A stretch of DNA of 24,271 nt from Chara braunii (taxonomy: Eukaryota > Streptophyta > Charophyceae > Charales > Characeae). The translations under genes were made by a program, and so were the position numbers. The stretch's first letter is position 1, and each line of letters begins with the position of its first letter. Shown piece after piece: positions 1 to 9,884 of the stretch. Location of the stretch: NCBI GenBank assembly GCA_003427395.1, contig BFEA01000153.1, forward strand, positions 858,456 through 882,726. The letters are read 5' to 3'. The notes below the pieces were generated by a model. That model was not told where the DNA came from. It saw nothing but the letters and a program-made list of their open reading frames with translations, and made no database searches.

Positions 1-125
1 AAGCTTTCCAAAATTCACAAAGTACATGGAGTCTTTCCAAACATCATTCAAGTACACGTTCTAAGGCACATGTAGGCATTCCAAAAATCATTCCAGCCCA
101 CGTCCTACCTCTAATACGAACACGT

Positions 126-200
126 CGAAGACCGACACGAACGCTGATTCAAGCCGAAGACCTACACGAACGCTGATTCACGCCGAAGTCCTGCATTAGA
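126..200. repeat. 29-bp tandem repeat, about 2.5 copies
   Basis: Copies begin at 126, 155 and 184, each opening with cgaagacc or cgaagtcc and containing acacgaacgctgattca. The third is partial. A looser pair (catccaagcccaacacgatg near 208 and catccaaacccgacatgatg near 262) follows. The rest of 1-970 shows no convincing gene: the open frames there are short and lack protein-like composition. Several ACGTGGC-type words occur between 560 and 650 (gctgacgtggc twice, gacacgtggc once), but nothing downstream makes them a defined promoter. Confidence 0.7.
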
Positions 201-1084
201 CAAAAGGTCATCCAAGCCCAACACGATGTTCACCTGCCTACAAATATCCCAGACAGAAGCTCATCCAAACCCGACATGATGTCCACTACGTGACAGGGTC
301 AGTGAGGTCATAAATGAGAGTCTATTCTAGACATTGTAGTATTGCACATACGAGCAGGTGTTCCTTGAAGACGATGATGTGGCTGCATTGAGGATTTCAA
401 GATGCGGGCAAGAGTTTCGTTGGCAATATGCTGCATGGCGCTGGTGCAAAGAGAGATTGGTACCGTTGATATGGCACAATGTTTATGTGGCATGTAGGAC
501 TTGTTGTTGATGTGCTGACATGGTATGCTGGTGTTGAGTGTGACAGACCTGCATTGCTGACGTGGCATCCCTCCTAGTAGACCTTTCAGGTCCTTGTCGC
601 TGACGTGGCCGAATTGTTGCGTTGGCACGCAAGGGGTGACACGTGGCATGCAAAGGCTGTGCACTTGTTTGCGGAGAGTTGCATTGCTTCTGCAAATGAT
701 GCTAACCACTGTTAGTGTGGTTGTGTTGACTTTCTATTTACATGTTGATCGTCTAACAGTGTGGTTGTTGTGTGTACTCACAAGTGTGCTATTGTCTTGA
801 TCACACTGGTTGTGGTTGTGGTACCCTTAAACTGTAGAACGTCATCACACATAGATTAGACGGCAAAGTTAGATTAGAAATTGATTGAAATTTGTTTCTT
901 CATCTGTTTTGATTACCTCTTGCTGTAGAAGTTGCGTGTGCCGTAAAATTTATTTTTGTTTTTAATTATTTTTATTGTGCGGCATTCACACGCTGAAAAA
1001 AACGTTTTTCCTCTGGAGCTTTCTGCATCTTTCTATCTTCACCCGCTTCGTCCCTCACTTTTTCTATCATGTTTCCCTTACCTT

Positions 1085-1480
1085 CTTCGCTGATGAGGAA
1101 GGACGTGCGCTTAGAACTCGTGGACAAATTGATAGCAGACGGCAAGAGATGTTGGACCGTCTACATAAGTCGATCACTAACCTACATGATGTTGGTGTCG
1201 AAGCCGAACTACAAGTGTGTAGCCAGTTCGATTTGCGAGTAGCATAAAGCGAACTTGAGAAGGCTGACACGACTGTTCAGATGATGGAGGTCAACACTCA
1301 TGTTTAACACTCATGTTTAGCAAGTCATTATTCAGAGTCGACAGACACTGGATAAGATTGTTATTGATCAACTGACACTGATCTCCAATAGCAGAATTAG
1401 AAAAGAAGAGCAAGGGGAGCAAAGTGAGAAGAAGGAAGAAACATCTGATTCATTGTTTGAAGCAATGCCGATCCCGTGAA
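1085..1480 (+). pseudogene. Decayed coiled-coil (gag-like?) coding remnant
   Basis: Translation from about 1090 gives a charged, helix-prone peptide (EEGRALRTRGQIDSRRQEML, then LHKSITNLHDVGVEAELQ). It stops at TAA 1245-1247 and continues in the same frame (SELEKADTTVQMMEVNTHV) to a 13-bp direct duplication at 1293-1318 that shifts the frame. After the duplication the other frame continues with a similar hydrophilic peptide (QVIIQSRQTLDKIVIDQL, then a Glu/Lys-rich tail) and ends at TGA near 1478. No enzymatic motif is visible. The composition resembles the coiled-coil N-terminal part of plant Ty3-type gag proteins, but this is inference. It could also be an unrelated charged protein. The stop, the shift and the lack of a clear start support calling it a pseudogene. 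Confidence 0.4.
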
Positions 1481-1481
1481 T

Positions 1482-1580
1482 GTGACCGGCACCGGTCACT
1501 TGAACGCGACCGGCCGTTCATTTGTTTTTTTTTTTTTGAACGACCGTTCACGGTGAATGGGACGACCACTAAAGAGTGGT
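1482..1580. repeat. Cluster of four short inverted repeats with a T-run
   Basis: Four stems follow one another: gtgaccgg/ccggtcac at 1482-1499 with a 2-nt centre; tgaacg/cgttca at 1501-1520; tgaacg/cgttca at 1537-1550 with a 2-nt centre; and accact/agtggt at 1565-1580 with a 4-nt loop. A run of T separates stems two and three and another follows stem four. The stretch from here to 1860 is AT-rich, with long A and T runs and no gene. Confidence 0.65.
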
Positions 1581-1878
1581 GTTTTTTTTTTTTTTTTTAA
1601 TTTATTTTAGGTTCCCTCGGTACATTCGCCTCAAGCCCCACAGCGTGGTGACATTGAAAAAATAAAAAAAAATCGAAATGACCTACAAAATAGCAAACGA
1701 AAATGTTTATTTTGGCTGGTTGATTTTTTTTTTCGTTTTTAATTAAAAAAAAAATTATTCGTGAAAATCCAAATTTGAAAAAAATATAGGGAGTTACCCT
1801 ACGATGTCCCTCACCCTCCTATAGAAAACAAACATACCCCCCCAACCCAAAAAAATAAATAAAAAAATACCGCTCTCC

Positions 1879-2526
1879 GTGAACTTCATAAACTCCCGTG
1901 TCGTGAACTCCGTGAACTCCATGACCGGTCTCCGTTCACAGACCCTGGGGGTACGACCCTGGTCTGAAGAGATTATGATGCAGAACATCCGTCAACTGGA
2001 AGATGCGTTGATTGAAGAGAAAAGAAGGATGAAAGAGTATCGGAGGATTCAAATAGAAAGAGAACAACAAAACGGAAAAGTGGAAGAAATAAAACAGAAA
2101 TTCCACTTTGAAGAAACATAAATGGACCTTGCATCCGTTCTTCACAATCTGTCGGCTTACCTCACACATCTCGAATTGAAGATTGATAGTAACACCACCG
2201 CGATTCAAACAATGACTTCACTGATCAAAAAGAAAGAGAAGGTGGTGTATGCGGAGGTGACCAAGGGTGGAGAAAAAAAGAAAGAACTTCGAGAAAAATT
2301 ATTGAAGGATGTAATAAAGCAAGTCACGTCGGAAAAACCTGGAACGTCAAGCAGGAATCCCATAAGACAGAGGAAAAAAAAAGTGGATCCTGCCAAGAAG
2401 GAGGAACCAGTCAAAGAAATTGAGAAGCCAAAAAGAAAAGAAAAGGTAAAAATGAAACTTCCTTTTAGTAACAATGGAAAACGAGGCAAACACTTGTTAC
2501 TCTGGATTCGCGAGATCCAGACATAG
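1879..2526 (+). pseudogene. Gag-like coiled-coil protein split by one in-frame stop
   Basis: Two adjacent open stretches, 1879-2121 and 2122-2526, lie in the same frame and are separated only by TAA at 2119-2121, with ATG immediately after. The first part ends in a Glu/Arg/Lys-rich helix (ALIEEKRRMKEYRRIQIERE). The second opens with an amphipathic helix (LHNLSAYLTHLELKIDSN), then a Lys/Glu-rich basic stretch and a short tail (LLLWIREIQT). This order, coiled coil then basic linker, recalls gag regions of plant LTR retrotransposons. No zinc knuckle, protease or reverse transcriptase follows; the frame ends at TAG near 2524 and microsatellites begin at 2647. The ATG after the stop could start a separate 134-residue protein. 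I favour one broken protein because both halves share composition and frame. Confidence 0.4.
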
Positions 2527-2646
2527 TGTGGGACTGCACCGGTAGAGCTAGAAAGTCAAGTGGCTTCCTCGACTTCTTGTCTTGGTGAGACCACTACAAC
2601 GTGAAGCTGATTGATTAATTGATTGATTCTATTATTGATTGATTCG

Positions 2647-2926
<280 letters not shown>

Positions 2927-2979
2927 AAAGTCGAGATGCAATCAACAAATGAAAAAATAGCGGCGAATTATTGTTATTA

Positions 2980-3018
2980 CACTCTCTCTTTCTCTCTTTC
3001 TTTCTTTTTCTCTTTTTC

Positions 3019-3069
<51 letters not shown>

Positions 3070-3077
3070 CCCCCCCT

Positions 3078-3148
<71 letters not shown>

Positions 3149-3200
3149 CTATCTATCTATCTATCTATCTCTATCTCTCTCGCTCTCTGTCTCTCTGCGA
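2980..3200. repeat. (TC)n / (ATCT)n compound microsatellite
   Basis: Starts as a ctctctttct-type pyrimidine tract, becomes pure TC from about 3022, is broken by gcccccccttc near 3068, then changes to ATCT tetranucleotides from about 3100 to 3176 and back to TC. It lies about 55 bp from the GA array in opposite polarity, so the two could pair as a long imperfect hairpin. Confidence 0.95.
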
Positions 3201-3206
3201 GGGAAC

Positions 3207-3230
3207 CACGTGGCAAGCGGGCCACGTGGC
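3207..3230 (+). promoter_or_regulatory. Paired G-box / ABRE-like words
   Basis: CACGTGGC occurs at 3207-3214 and again at 3223-3230, 16 bp apart. In land plants this is the G-box/ABRE core bound by bZIP factors, and paired copies are typical of responsive promoters. No intact gene lies downstream on +, and the nearest ORF (3322-3558) is on the minus strand reading toward the site, so function is unproven. Confidence 0.25.
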
Positions 3231-3321
3231 GAAGCTTTTTGAACGTCGGCTCGTCATCCACGGACTGCCAGGTGTCAAACCGGCGCACTATTGCAACACG
3301 ACAAAGAGGTCCGTTTTCTCT

Positions 3322-3558
3322 CTATGAGCCTGGCCATGTCAAGAGCTCGCCAGGCCTCTTGCTCCTGTTTAGAGGGAGAAAGGTTGCGCGCCAATTTTTT
3401 TCTTTGGACGACTCTTCTTCAAGTTTGGTTGGATTCTCTTTCTCCTTCTGCAGGTACGTCTCAGCCTCCACATCGAGTTGTCGGTCCTTTTCCTTAGCAA
3501 CTCGCTGACGCTCTTCCTCCTCCATAGCCGCCTGGATCTCCCAGACATACCTCAACAT
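3322..3558 (-). pseudogene. Short Glu/Lys-rich coiled-coil fragment
   Basis: A 78-residue frame opens with ATG at 3558 and has a strong heptad-like charged helix (AAMEEEERQRVAKEKDRQLD, then a Glu/Lys-rich continuation). A non-charged tail follows and it ends at a stop near 3322. Composition resembles the coiled-coil remnants at 1085-2526 but on the opposite strand. I see no partner domain downstream, since the microsatellites begin within about 120 bp. It may be a gag-like fragment or a chance frame in purine-rich DNA. Confidence 0.3.
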
Positions 3559-4309
3559 ATAGAATCCGAATACCCTGAGACGATGAGTATCTTCGTAGCA
3601 TGTGTCGGGTGAAAAGAGTTAGTACGATCTTCATGGTAGCAGCATGTACAGCCTTTGAGTAGCCTCCCATGATCGTCGGCGTTGCGCTCGTCTATGTTGA
3701 ACTCGATTAAAAGGACTTGGTTTGGGAATTCGTGCCTCAAGATTTGCTTCGATATTCGGCAAGTCGCGCATGAGTAAATCTCTTAAAACTCGATTCAAAT
3801 TGCTCAAGTGACGGATTTGGAACGAACAACGGTCTCCCCAGAACGGGGGACCACCATCAATTTCTCTCACGCCGGATACAAGGAATAATTCTCCATCCAA
3901 GCACGAGGCGATATGCATGATGAAGATCGATAAGAAAAACGTAATGGCAGGATCATAACCTTCTGGCATTCTATCGAAAGATATGCTGGTTACGTACGAA
4001 TAATACAAACAGCTTCTCAACTCCCCTTCGGACGCAATGTAGAAATCAATTCCGAAGACGGGCCTGTCACGTAGCGTGGCCATCACAATGTACTGAAAAG
4101 TTGGGGTAGGCGGGGGCGAAACAGACGGCTGGACACGAGCGCGAATGTCTTCGGGGACCGGAAGGTAGTGGTATCTGGGAAGCCTAATGTTGCCAAACCA
4201 CTCTAAACCATAAATGTTCTCAGCTGTGGTAACAACTGCACTTTGCAGACTTTCGCAATAGCCCAGGTCTCTGACAAAGACAGTCCCACTGAAACTTCCA
4301 GACGACATC
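3552..4309 (-). pseudogene. Third, divergent copy of the tandem unknown family
   Basis: The main frame runs from ATG 4308 down to 3631, with a different frame needed for the last part (3740 to 3552). The sequence just before the ATG, on the minus strand, is a pyrimidine-rich tract ending TGATGCAG at 4310, a good splice acceptor. The first exon base plus the ATG gives the same codon phase as in the two copies to the right. The strand, the spacing and an alignable pattern support homology: VFGIDFY near VIMDYFG, TFFLSIF near TLFTAVK, a conserved FLV..VRE/FLAREE segment, then an Ile/Phe-rich tail. Identity is low, so homology is tentative. A frameshift near 3740 (RMRDLPNIEANLEA region to HEFPNQVLLIEFNIDERN) breaks the tail. 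Only about 240 bp separate it from the next copy, so any first exon must be tiny. One candidate is ATG near 4464 followed by a GTATAC donor, in matching phase. Confidence 0.4.
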
Positions 4310-4468
4310 CTGCATCAGAAAAGAGAACAGCGTCATTGTCATACATGGAGAGGTGGGTAAACGGCGAAGTTGAGACCGCTGATTCTGGCAAAGTGCGAAT
4401 GAACTCGTAATTAGATAGAAAGTTTGTCATACAACGGGGTATACTTAAGGGAACAGGCTGTAAGCATG

Positions 4469-4486
4469 GTGCGAGTCTATTCGCAC
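4469..4486. repeat. Perfect copy of the dispersed interrupted palindrome
   Basis: GTGCGA, spacer GTCTAT, TCGCAC. It lies between two of the tandem genes. A one-mismatch copy (TGCGA, ATGAAC, TCGTA) lies near 4397. Confidence 0.85.
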
Positions 4487-4546
4487 TAGAGAAAAGACGA
4501 AGCAACTAATTCAGAACGCCGCTAGTGAAGATATAGATGTCCAACA

Positions 4547-5423
4547 TCACAATAAGGGCAAGTCGTACACATATCTCGTTTTCCCGTTGCCCAGAGTTAC
4601 TTCCTGAGGTCCGAAGGCTGAATAATCCAGATGGCGGTAAACAATTTGCAATTCGTTGTTCCTATATTTGACTGTGAAATTTATTTCGTCGCAACTATCG
4701 AAGAGGTACTGAAGTTGTTGCTGCACCAAAAAGTCGACCCGCAAATGCAGCTCATCTTTGAGTGCTTGATTTATAACGAGCCTGTTTTTGAACCGTGCAA
4801 GGGAACCTGTAGGGCCGGATGTTTGAAACGCTTGAAACAAAGTGAGCTTGACACCGTGAGATTCCTCCCTTGCGAGAAAAAGAGCTCTCATTCGTCGACC
4901 ATCCACCTTGACGGCAGTGAAAAGCGTCACGACGGTGGTGCCTTGATTACACACCCTCGCTTGACCGAAGTAGTCCATGATCACTGACACCGACTTCATC
5001 GGTTGGCCGAGGCAAAACCAGGCACACTGTTTTTGATGCAACTTGTCCAACAACGCCCACTTAGGTTTCTCACATAAAATGTGCCATGCTTCAACCATCT
5101 TAGAAGTTTGGACGGGTTCCTCTTCAAGGGGTTCCCTCTTCAGAAGTGACTCAAACCTGATAGGGTGTGCCTGTACATCCTTCATCAGAGTGTACAAGTA
5201 CCAAAAGTTCGACCCTACATCATGGCAAATCCGAAGTTGTCATTCTTCCGCACTTTGCCACGAAGGGATTTCCCCGTTCGGGGCAACATCATCTTCGAGG
5301 TGCATGTAGGCACGGTCCAGACCAGAGCGTCCAATGTCTTCCCAAATGTTCTTCGACAAAATGATTAGATCAAAATCCGGTGCTGAGGACTTCCTACTCT
5401 GCGACGAAGTCCCGATATCCGTT
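4547..5423 (-). pseudogene. Unknown-family tandem gene, copy 1 (one in-frame stop)
   Basis: The frame is open from a predicted splice acceptor (pyrimidine-rich tract ending TGATGCAG at 5424) to the stop at 4547, interrupted only by TGA at 5240-5242. It aligns along its length with the copy at 5921-6815. Shared features are an opening DLIILSKNIW, a GSNFWYLY block near the TGA, QCAWFCLG, VIMDYFG.AR, TLFTAVK..GRRMRALFLARE, then LRVDFLVQQQLQYLF and a C-terminal YVYDLPLL. No known catalytic motif or domain is recognisable. The conserved Cys-Ala-Trp, Asp-Tyr and FLxRE positions suggest a folded globular domain. The upstream 500 bp holds repeats and no obvious first exon. TGA in place of CGA (Arg) is the simplest explanation of the break. 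It may be a transposon accessory protein or a lineage-specific family. Confidence 0.6.
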
Positions 5424-5920
5424 CTGCATCAGCGGAGAAACGCAAGGAAGCGCGTCAGTTGCGATTCTCGCAAGTGCATAAGCAAAACTTCCAGGAATGT
5501 TATATGCACGAAAGGGTTCGATAATTGGTTATTGGTTCGCACATCGCAAGAGAGCGCAAGTTTTCTAACCGTCGTCTAATGCCGACTTATTCTCTACACG
5601 TCATTCATGTGGGTCGATAACTGAGAGTAGATTCGCACTTCGCAAATCAGCGCAAGTTCTGCAACCGCCGCCGACGATTGGCAAATAAATGACAGCAGAT
5701 TCGCACTTCGCAACTGAGCACAAGTCTTGCAACCGCCGCTCAACATCTCCAACACGTCGTTCATGTGGAACGGTCTGACTACTCTCTTATTGGGTGGAAT
5801 GGTCAGACTACTCTCTTAATCAGCGCAAGTCCTACAATGATGGCGTCGATGAACGGCGAGGTCGTCTTATGAGTACAGCAGCAAAGTGCGAAGTAACTCA
5901 GAGTTGTCTCACATAGCAGG
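5424..5920. repeat. Intergenic repeats built on the palindrome half-site
   Basis: No gene. The words ttcgcacttcgcaa, agcgcaagttctgcaaccg and cgtcattcatgtgg recur (near 5531/5627/5695, 5547/5650/5712 and 5594/5758), giving irregular repeats of 60 to 110 bp. Each contains the right arm of the dispersed palindrome (ATTCGCACTT). The minus-strand text at its left edge supplies the acceptor tract of the gene at 4547-5423. Confidence 0.55.
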
Positions 5921-6815
5921 TCATGGCGACTGGTGTCCATCCTCATAGTAAGGACAGTCGTAGATCTGTCTCCGCCTACCCCCTACGAATTCCAATCTTT
6001 GGACACCCGAACGGTGATGCGAAACGTTTCGTAGAGTGTAGTCATTGCAGTTGTCCTTGTGTTCAAACGTGAATAATATGTCGTCACACAATCCGAAAAG
6101 GAAGTGAAGTTGGGCATGCACCAAATAGTCAACTCTTTGATTCAACTCTTTTGCAAGCGAGGGGTCTATTTCGAATCGTTCACGGAAGTGCTCGAGAGCA
6201 CCAACGGACGTGGGCTCGCGAAAGTCTTCCCTCACAAGGAAGAAAACTCTCATTTGCTTACCACAAAGCTTGGCCATCGTGAAAAGAGTCAGCATAGGGG
6301 TGTTACGGTTGAACAGACGAACTCGGCCATGGTAGTCTATAATCACAGGAAAACGGAACTGCGGCTTCCCGATGCAGTACCATGCGCAAAGTTTAGCATG
6401 CTGCTCGTCCATACAACCCCACTCTTGTTCGAAGCGCAGCGACTCCTAGTCATCTACCAGATCCTCGACGCCCATCTTCTGCTCCTGACTGGATGGAACT
6501 TCCAAGAGTTTGACTTCTTCTAAACTCCAGTAGAGGTACCACATATTTGATCCTTTATCACGAGCTATTGTAGTTTGTCCATCAACAACACGTGTTTTGG
6601 GTGCAACGTGACCGTCGAGGCCGACCCCAGCTTCGATATGCAGATAATCGCTGTCAAGACTGAGCGTTTGTTGTGCCCAAATGCATTTGTTCATGATGAT
6701 AAGATCCATGTCCACATTCTCGATCGAAAAGGAATACTCGCTCGCGTACGACGAGGTTTCCTAGGACGTTGTCTCATATACAAAGTCGAACGATGGTGTG
6801 TCGTCGTCATGCACC
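5921..6815 (-). pseudogene. Unknown-family tandem gene, copy 2 (two in-frame stops)
   Basis: The frame runs from a strong acceptor-like site (TTTCTTGTCCTGCAG ending at 6816, minus strand) to the stop at 5921. It is interrupted by TAG at 6761-6763 and TAG at 6446-6448, all in one frame. It is a clear paralog of the gene at 4547-5423: DLIIMNKCIW, GSNMWYLYW, LCAWYCIG, VIIDYHGRVRLFN, TLFTMAK..GKQMRVFFLVRE, RVDYLVHAQLHFLF and a C-terminal IYDCPYYED. An acidic opening (HDDDTPSFDFVYETTS) lies between the acceptor and the first stop. The acceptor leaves one base before the first codon, as in the other two copies. Both stops are TAG, each one C-to-T change from CAG. No function can be assigned. Confidence 0.6.
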
Positions 6816-7151
6816 CTGCAGGACAAGAAACCGGAATTAGTTCGCAGTTCACGTCTCGTCATTATCTTAGCGGAGTTCATAGCTACCAAATCCAAATCAG
6901 TTTGCATTTATCGAAACGGGCACGTCGGACGGACCGGAAAGACAGCCGTCCCCCAAGGCCACAAGCGCTTTCTCGCATCGTCATGCATCTTGTAGGACAA
7001 CAAACCGGAATTAGTTCGCAGTTCACGTCTCGTCATTATCTTAGCGGAGTTCGTAGCTACCAAATCCGAATCAGTTCGCATTTATCTAAACGGGCAAGTC
7101 GGACGGACCGGAAAGACAGCCGTCCCCCAAGGCCACAAGCGGTTTCTCGCA
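6804..7151. repeat. 174-bp tandem duplication
   Basis: Two copies, 6804-6977 and 6978-7151, are nearly identical over long stretches (for example ccggaattagttcgcagttc and ggaaagacagccgtccccca in both). Each carries two degenerate copies of the dispersed palindrome (gaattagttcgca and aatcagttcgcat). The left copy includes the acceptor of the adjacent minus-strand gene. In the right copy the matching position has mutated from CTGCAG to CTACAA (minus strand), so only one copy could serve as a splice site. Frames open through it are artefacts of the 174-nt, multiple-of-three period. Confidence 0.85.
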
Positions 7152-7220
7152 AACGGATGTCGGTATTGCAAGACCTGTCACGAATTTGCTCTTATCCGTC
7201 CCTTTGAAAAAAGGTCTTCT

Positions 7221-9333
7221 CTAAGAATAAGTCACGGTTTCGGCTCGCCGGTGTTCCTCGTCCGAAGTAGAAAGTTTCCACCTCTTCGTCCAAGCGCCGG
7301 AGTACCTTTCGCGAAGATCGGACGAGTGACCTGTAGGCACCCACCACTGTATACATAAACAACCAAAATGCGGTGACGAACGGTCGTCCACAACCTCAGA
7401 CTGTGCTCTGCCAACCCAGAACGGGACACCTTGAGACAGTTCCTCATCAGGCGGCCTAACAATCAGAAAATCACCTTGGTTTATATGGCGCCGAGGGTCC
7501 AAGTCCACTTTTGGACGGCCCGCCCTCGGTCCTACATATATAAGCGAAGCATCTGGCGAAGGAGGGTCGGCTTCTTGAACTTCCTCCACAGTTTCGACTG
7601 ATTGTGGCCAGAAGGTGTGAGGGTAGATCTCCGGCTCGTCCGCCCCGAGGACATCCTCTTCCTCACCCTCTTCCGTCTCCTTCTTCTTTTGCTTTTGGAT
7701 CATGTCGTCCGCCTCGACGAAGATGGCTTTCCAGTAAGACAAAGCATCCTCCCGCTTGTCGACCTCCTCCTTCCTATATGTCGGCCACATGTGTCTATGA
7801 TGTTCGAGGACGTCCACAAATTTTTGGACATTGTCGCAAGCCATCCGAAAATCGTCTTTAACGACACGGGGAATAACACATGGCTGTGGAGGGGAGGTAG
7901 GGCCTACATACTGGCCATCGACAACCGGGAACCAGTGAATTGGTCTGCCTTCCGGCATCCATTCCGCATCGGTACAGTATTTCTTGTACACCATGACGGG
8001 ACTGCCGTTACGCATGAAGAATTTGAAGAGGTGCGGTTTCGATATGCCGACGATGGTTCTATCGACGTATCGATCCACTACCCGGCGCCAATCGGCAATG
8101 TGATCGAGCTCAATGCACTTCGGCGGTATCTTGTGCGACGACTCGATAAGCGAGAACAACTGCTTCATGGTGTAAGCATTGTTGTCCTTCAGTTTTTTCG
8201 AGAAAACACTAAAAGTCGCGTCTATGTCGGTATGCGTGTGGCCAACGAACATGAACCACACTTCGACATGTTAAAAAATCCCGAATTTCACCAGAAGAGA
8301 GGCCAAACACAAAAGGTATTGGTTTTTTTTTTCCCTCCAGCAATTGTCCGCCTCGATGCGGAGGTGGCGTGGCCATTTCTGTCCCGACGCCTGCAACTCA
8401 CATACAGTCCCTATAACGCACGTCATGGTGTCATCGGAACCGTGCGCATAGAAAGGCAAATACGTGTACACATAAATGGACCTTTTCCTGCCGTGAGCTA
8501 CGACCGCGGTCAGGTTCGTTTTCATCATCATGTCGTGTCGATGATCCTTGGAGTAATTATACATGCCGATGTGAGGAATTGTTGTCTTTTTCTAATCCAT
8601 TCCATCCACTATAAGGCAGAGGTATTCCGCGGGGTTCAAAATGGAATGAAGTTTCCAGTCAGCATAATCCGCATGGTGAACGACCTGATCTAGTTGGTGT
8701 TTGCGGTGCTTTTCATCGAAATCCCTACAGTCACGAAGGAGGAAGGCGTTGTCTCTGGCCTGTCTAAGGCGCAAGGTCGGCATGCCACAATTACTTCCTC
8801 CATATGGAGTAGAAGACTTGCTCCGAAACGACGGTCTGACCCGCCGCTTCCAAGTCCGCCTTGACAGACCCGTATACAAGGAGCTTCGTGAAATAAGCAG
8901 GGAGCCTAACTTTGGGTCGTTGTGAGGTCCCCCTCATAACCATTTCGTTAGGCATAGTATCTCCATGTTCTTCCACAAACCTTGTCACACGAGCCAGCAT
9001 GCTCACATAGTCCGGTCTCAGGTTCAACAATCCCCATCGACCATGACGGCCACGGACGACCCCGTCCGACTTGCACTTGCTATAACGACGAAATGTGTTT
9101 CGAAATATGCGTATTATTTTGCACCAGCCGGTGATGCACACACGGCGTTTGCACTGCACTGGTTGGACTCTTTTCATCGGGGTCAACATCGAGAACTCCC
9201 TTTTCAAACCGCAATGCCGATCTGAGGGAGCTTCCGGGCTGCTGTCACAAGAACTACGTTCTCGAACATCGTCTTCTCCGTGTTGTCGTGACAGTGGCAG
9301 TGGCGTGACACAGTGGACCGATTGGACAACCAT
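7221..9333 (-). pseudogene. DUF7869-like transposon-type protein, frameshifted with two in-frame stops
   Basis: Start is ATG at 9333; stop is TAG at 7221. The N-terminal part (9333 to 8791) has a Cys/Arg-rich segment, GVVRGRHGRWG, a RLPAYFTKLLVYGSV block and VSEQVFYSIWRK. A one-base shift near 8795 moves the frame to CGMPTLRLRQARDN, followed by LIVDGMD (8615-8595). TAG at 8592 follows; the family, as I recall it, has Gln in DGMDQ.K. The frame continues (KKTTIPHIG) to IEADNC (8357-8340), then TAA at 8271, then VGHTHTDID (8246-8220). The ordered DG..ADN..GHTHxDID motifs are what I recall for the family called DUF7869, found in plants, algae and animals. The spaced acidic residues suggest an RNase H-like transposase fold, which is inference. 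A C-terminal extension (FLIVRPPDEE, PFWVGRAQ, a Trp-rich end) follows an acidic linker. About 700 residues in all. Confidence 0.75.
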
Positions 9334-9880
9334 TTGAAGATAAGATTCACACGGAAACTGTACAACAAGAAAATTACGTCAACGTATGACAAGATCACGG
9401 AACTAAACAAGAGAGAGCAAACTCACATTTCAAATATTTATCACAAAACAGTGGAACAACAACATTTGAATCCATATCGTTTTGGCGGACCCTGAAATGA
9501 GGCTCAAGTGATATCTGAAGTCCGACTCCTCACCCACTCGTTCAGTGTGCAAATGGTTTGGATATGTCTGAGTAAACTCACACTTTTTCAGGCAAGAGTA
9601 CAAATGCAAGCTGATTCGGATTTATTCAACGTACAATAAGAAATTAAGTTCATGGTCGGAACAAGACCGAACACAAGTGCGAGTCGATTCGGTATTATCC
9701 ACTAAACAGCGAGAAATTTCAAGTGCCAAAAAATTTGCACTTCAGAGGAACATTTCGATTACGCCGTGCAATAAGAAATTGCCTTCGTCGTTGGTTCAGT
9801 GCCGAGTTAACTTGCAAATACAAAACGACTTCATTCTTTTGGGCCGAAAATAGACATGAATTATCGACTAAAGAGGAACA
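9334..9880. other. Intergenic, no gene
   Basis: AT-rich sequence upstream of the DUF7869-like gene. A degenerate palindrome copy (TGCGA, GTCGAT, TCGGT) occurs near 9679, along with several gtgcaa/ttcgca half-sites. I see no promoter with confidence and no further gene. Confidence 0.5.
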
Positions 9881-9884
9881 AATT

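Noticed and set aside
7602-8693. 363-residue open frame on the plus strand
   Set aside because: It is antisense to the DUF7869-like gene, whose motifs are recognisable on the minus strand only.
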